Shown: one piece after another, positions 4,213-6,534 of the stretch
Layout of the letters: the number at the start of each line of letters is the position of its first letter
Numbering within the stretch: the first letter of the stretch is position 1
Source: B75-G9 sp964564905
GTDB lineage: Archaea > Hadarchaeota > Hadarchaeia > Hadarchaeales > Hadarchaeaceae
Direction of reading: 5' to 3'
NCBI GenBank assembly: GCA_964564905.1
Contig: CAZMCI010000052.1
Location: 1 to 6,534 of the forward strand
Length of the DNA stretch: 6,534 nt
Notes under the pieces: model-generated
What the model was told of the DNA's origin: nothing
The model's database searches: none
The model's input: the letters and a program-made list of their open reading frames with translations, nothing else
Made by a program: the position numbers and the translations under genes

Positions 4213-6480
4213 ATGATCAGGAAAAAACCGTTGGGCCAGAATAAAATTGGAAAAGCACCCGTAAAGCAACTTACCACAGCCGTCAGAAGGAACTCTAAAT
4301 TTATAGCGGTTGGCGGGGGAGTTTTTGCCGTCCTCGTGGCATTTGCCTCTCTGATATTCACCGGACCCCAACCGAGCCAACCTCCGGTTGCATCTTTTTC
4401 CTTTTCGCCGACTTACTCCATCTTTTTGTTGAACGAAGCAATCCAGTTCACTGACTTCTCCACGGACGACGGAGCGATCGAGGACTGGCTGTGGGACTTC
4501 GGCGACGGTACAACCTCGACTACAAAAAACCCGACCCACGAGTATACGGAACCGGGTGAGTACACCGTCACCCTCACCGTGTTCGATGACCAAGGGCAGT
4601 CCGGCACCGCGTCTCAGGTCATCAACGTGGTGGGACCGTCCAGGGTGTCGATTGAATACGTGGACGGAAAACCGCGACTTCTCGTGAACGGTGAGCCCTT
4701 CACGGTAAAAGGCGTGGCATATAGTCCGACCCCGGTTGGGGAAAGTCCAGCCCTTGGGTATAACTGGTGGACGGATCCCGGGACGTACACGAACGACTTC
4801 CCCATGCTAAAGGAGATGGGGGCAAACACCATCCGGACTTATGGATCCGATGCTACCCGGGAAGCCCTGGACAACGCGTACGCGAACGGTATTTACGTGA
4901 TCATGGGGCACTGGGTGAACTATTGGCTGGACCTCTCCGACGAGTCCAACCGACAGAGCGAGATCGAAAAGTATCTGGAATTCGTAAGAAAATGGAAAAA
5001 CCACCCTGCGGTCCTGATGTGGTGTTTCGGCAATGAGGTGGAACACAAATACGAAGCCTCCGGCACGGGTCGAGACGTGACTGACTGGTACACGCTTCTG
5101 CAGGAGGCCTGTGCTGCCATTAAAGCCGAGGATAATATGCATCTGACGATCTACTCTCACATCGATTCGTTGGGTTCCGGCGGGATAGGCGACCCATCGG
5201 TAAAATCGGATGATGATAGCTTGTCCGCGCTCGATGTCTGGGGTGTGAACGTCTACCGCGGTTACTCTTTCGGGAGTTTCTTCGATCAGTATGCCAGCGT
5301 AAGCAGCAAACCACTGGTCGTGACCGAATTTGGCTGCGATGCCTGGAGCGGGAAGAACGGTGCTGAAGATCAGACCACGCAGGCGAGTTACGTCCGCAAT
5401 CAATGGTTGGAGATCGAAGCCAACCTCGCTCCAGCGGGCGTGGCCTTGGGCGGGACGGTCTTCGAGTGGTCCGACGAGTGGTGGAAGCCAGAAGGTTCTA
5501 ACAACTCGATCCACGAAACAACTGCTCATTGGCAGAACCCAAACTACACCGACCCAAATATGAACGAGCAGTGGTGGGGCATTACGGCCATTTCCTCCGG
5601 CACGTATCAGAAGACGCCCCGAGAGGCTTACTACACACTACAGGAGCTCTGGACCAGCGCCTCAACTCCGGATTTCATCCTCTCGGTAAGTCCTGTGAGT
5701 GGCACGGTCCAACCCGGCGGCTCTGTTGAAGCAACGGTGATGCTTCGGGCCCGGGGCACATATGCCCACGCCGTTAGCTTAAGCTACAGTGGGCAGCCCT
5801 CCGGCGTGACGATCGATTTCTCACCGGGCAGTGGTACACCCAGCTTCAGCTCGACAATGACCATAAACGTGGGGACAACGGCGGCTCAGGGCAATTACAC
5901 CATAGTGATAACCGGAATTGGCGCGGATGGCAAAACTCATACGTGTAATTACTCGCTGGTCATTAGTACTGTGGGTGCCCATCCATATGTGGTTTACAGC
6001 GATGCTGGCATTCCAAAAGGTGATATATGGACTTGGAGTGGGGGAGACTGGGGGTTGGATCCAGGGGAGTTTGATAGCGAGTACACGGGCGAGAGTCCAC
6101 CTGAGGGAAGCAAGTGTTACAGAACCGTAAGCGGAAGTGGCGCTGGCAACTATGCTGGCTGGGGGGTGTTTTTAGGAACATTCCAAAACCATGTTTGTAT
6201 CGAGCGGGAGCCGAAGGATCTCACAGGTTACAACAACCTCAAATTCTGGGTAAAAACACCTGAGGATTTGAAGGTTGAAGTGGAGGACAACAACGGCAAA
6301 AAATCCACCCAGTACATCAGCTCTTATGGATGGGATGGTGCCAATACTTGGCAGGAGATCACGATCCCCCGTGGGGTCTTCACTGGAGTCGACATCACCA
6401 AGATCTTCGGACCATTCCTTGTCACGGTTTCGGGTCCAGATATCACGTTTTACATCGATAATGTGAGATGGGTCGTCTGA
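4213..6480 (+). CDS. Membrane-anchored extracellular glycosidase: PKD, clan GH-A (GH2/GH72-like) barrel, Ig-like and C-terminal carbohydrate-binding-like domains
   Basis: A 755-residue protein. A basic cytoplasmic N-terminus (1-29) precedes one hydrophobic segment (30-50) with no clear cleavage site, so it is probably a signal anchor with the rest outside. PKD domain: about 57-141 (WDFGDGT 94-100, GEYTVTLTV 115-123). Catalytic TIM barrel: about 146-480, opening LLVNGEPFTVKGVAY (156-170), with NTIRTYG (205-211), the acid/base in GNEV (Glu275), WGVNVY (343-348) and the nucleophile in TEFGCDAW (Glu372). This pair is typical of retaining clan GH-A enzymes. The opening, IRTYG, GNEV and E-F/Y-G-C also recall GH72 beta-1,3-glucanosyltransferases, and FEWSDEWW (417-424) recalls GH2-type barrels. 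Next come an Ig-like beta-sandwich (about 486-587) and a C-terminal beta-sandwich (about 590-755; DLTGYNNLKFWV, YIDNVRWVV) of a kind found on secreted carbohydrate-active enzymes. Expected role: hydrolysis or transglycosylation of an external beta-glycan. Exact family and substrate are not resolved. It lies in one operon with the GH94 gene. Confidence 0.88.
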   Translation: MIRKKPLGQNKIGKAPVKQLTTAVRRNSKFIAVGGGVFAVLVAFASLIFTGPQPSQPPVASFSFSPTYSIFLLNEAIQFTDFSTDDGAIEDWLWDFGDGTTSTTKNPTHEYTEPGEYTVTLTVFDDQGQSGTASQVINVVGPSRVSIEYVDGKPRLLVNGEPFTVKGVAYSPTPVGESPALGYNWWTDPGTYTNDFPMLKEMGANTIRTYGSDATREALDNAYANGIYVIMGHWVNYWLDLSDESNRQSEIEKYLEFVRKWKNHPAVLMWCFGNEVEHKYEASGTGRDVTDWYTLLQEACAAIKAEDNMHLTIYSHIDSLGSGGIGDPSVKSDDDSLSALDVWGVNVYRGYSFGSFFDQYASVSSKPLVVTEFGCDAWSGKNGAEDQTTQASYVRNQWLEIEANLAPAGVALGGTVFEWSDEWWKPEGSNNSIHETTAHWQNPNYTDPNMNEQWWGITAISSGTYQKTPREAYYTLQELWTSASTPDFILSVSPVSGTVQPGGSVEATVMLRARGTYAHAVSLSYSGQPSGVTIDFSPGSGTPSFSSTMTINVGTTAAQGNYTIVITGIGADGKTHTCNYSLVISTVGAHPYVVYSDAGIPKGDIWTWSGGDWGLDPGEFDSEYTGESPPEGSKCYRTVSGSGAGNYAGWGVFLGTFQNHVCIEREPKDLTGYNNLKFWVKTPEDLKVEVEDNNGKKSTQYISSYGWDGANTWQEITIPRGVFTGVDITKIFGPFLVTVSGPDITFYIDNVRWVV

Positions 6481-6534
6481 TTTTAACTTCTGCGGGAAAC
6501 TCCCCCCTGCGAAAGCCGGGGGATGAGAGCCGCT
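6481..6534. other. Downstream hairpin with GAAA tetraloop, at the window edge
   Basis: CCCCC (6503-6507) pairs with GGGGG (6518-6522). After a T·C mismatch (6508, 6517), GC (6509-6510) pairs with GC (6515-6516), closed by a GAAA loop (6511-6514). A TTTTAACTT stretch directly follows the stop codon, but no T-run follows the hairpin. The hairpin may stabilise the 3' end, take part in termination, or be the end of a mobile or RNA element that continues past the window. Confidence 0.35.

Noticed and set aside
4285..4310. Twin-arginine (Tat) signal in the glycosidase N-terminus (RR at residues 25-26)
   Set aside because: The residues after RR are NSKF, not the usual x-F-L-K pattern, and the hydrophobic stretch reads as a signal anchor.
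4807..5529. 240-codon minus strand open frame inside the glycosidase
   Set aside because: It is antisense to the catalytic barrel, whose active-site motifs are clear on the + strand. Long antisense frames are common in GC-rich genes with biased codon use.
6502..6534. Classic intrinsic terminator after the glycosidase gene
   Set aside because: The hairpin is good but no T-run follows it within the window. The only T-rich stretch lies before it.
1..6534. CRISPR array, tRNA or rRNA genes, complete insertion sequence
   Set aside because: No regularly spaced repeats, no cloverleaf or rRNA-like stretch, and no transposase frame were seen on either strand.

Overview
The window holds three genes, all on the + strand. 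They look like a small carbohydrate-use locus: a regulator (137-1288), a cytoplasmic sugar phosphorylase (1769-4195) and a membrane-anchored extracellular glycosidase (4213-6480). The organism is most likely an archaeon. The regulator's winged helix is a type common in archaeal proteins. BRE/TATA-like boxes sit at sensible distances from the regulator and phosphorylase starts. AGG/AGA and ATA codons are frequent. The third protein has PKD and Ig-like modules behind an uncleaved N-terminal anchor. None of this is decisive, and no lineage can be named from the sequence alone.

Region by region. 1-136 has no assignable gene: it holds a GC-rich hairpin, a T-tract and a probable promoter for gene 1. 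Gene 1 joins a winged helix-turn-helix to a complete legume-type (L-type) lectin domain, with no membrane segment. 1289-1768 is a 480-base gap that I read as regulatory rather than coding. It contains two tight palindromes, a long imperfect stem, a T6 run, two TATA-like boxes, and a TGACCTC motif found twice here and once, inverted, upstream of gene 1. Gene 2 is a full-length GH94 inverting phosphorylase starting at GTG 1769. Gene 3 follows after 17 bases with its own ribosome binding site, so genes 2 and 3 are probably one operon. It encodes an anchor, a PKD domain, a clan GH-A (GH2/GH72-like) catalytic barrel, an Ig-like domain and a C-terminal beta-sandwich that is probably carbohydrate-binding. 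The window ends in a hairpin with a GAAA loop.

Proposed working model (inference): the anchored glycosidase cuts or remodels a beta-glycan outside the cell. Short products enter through a transporter not encoded here, and the GH94 enzyme phosphorolyses them to a sugar-1-phosphate plus a shortened sugar. The HTH-lectin protein would be a one-component regulator that reads a glycan or oligosaccharide inside the cell and controls the GH94-glycosidase operon. The lectin-fused transcription factor is the most unusual thing in the window.
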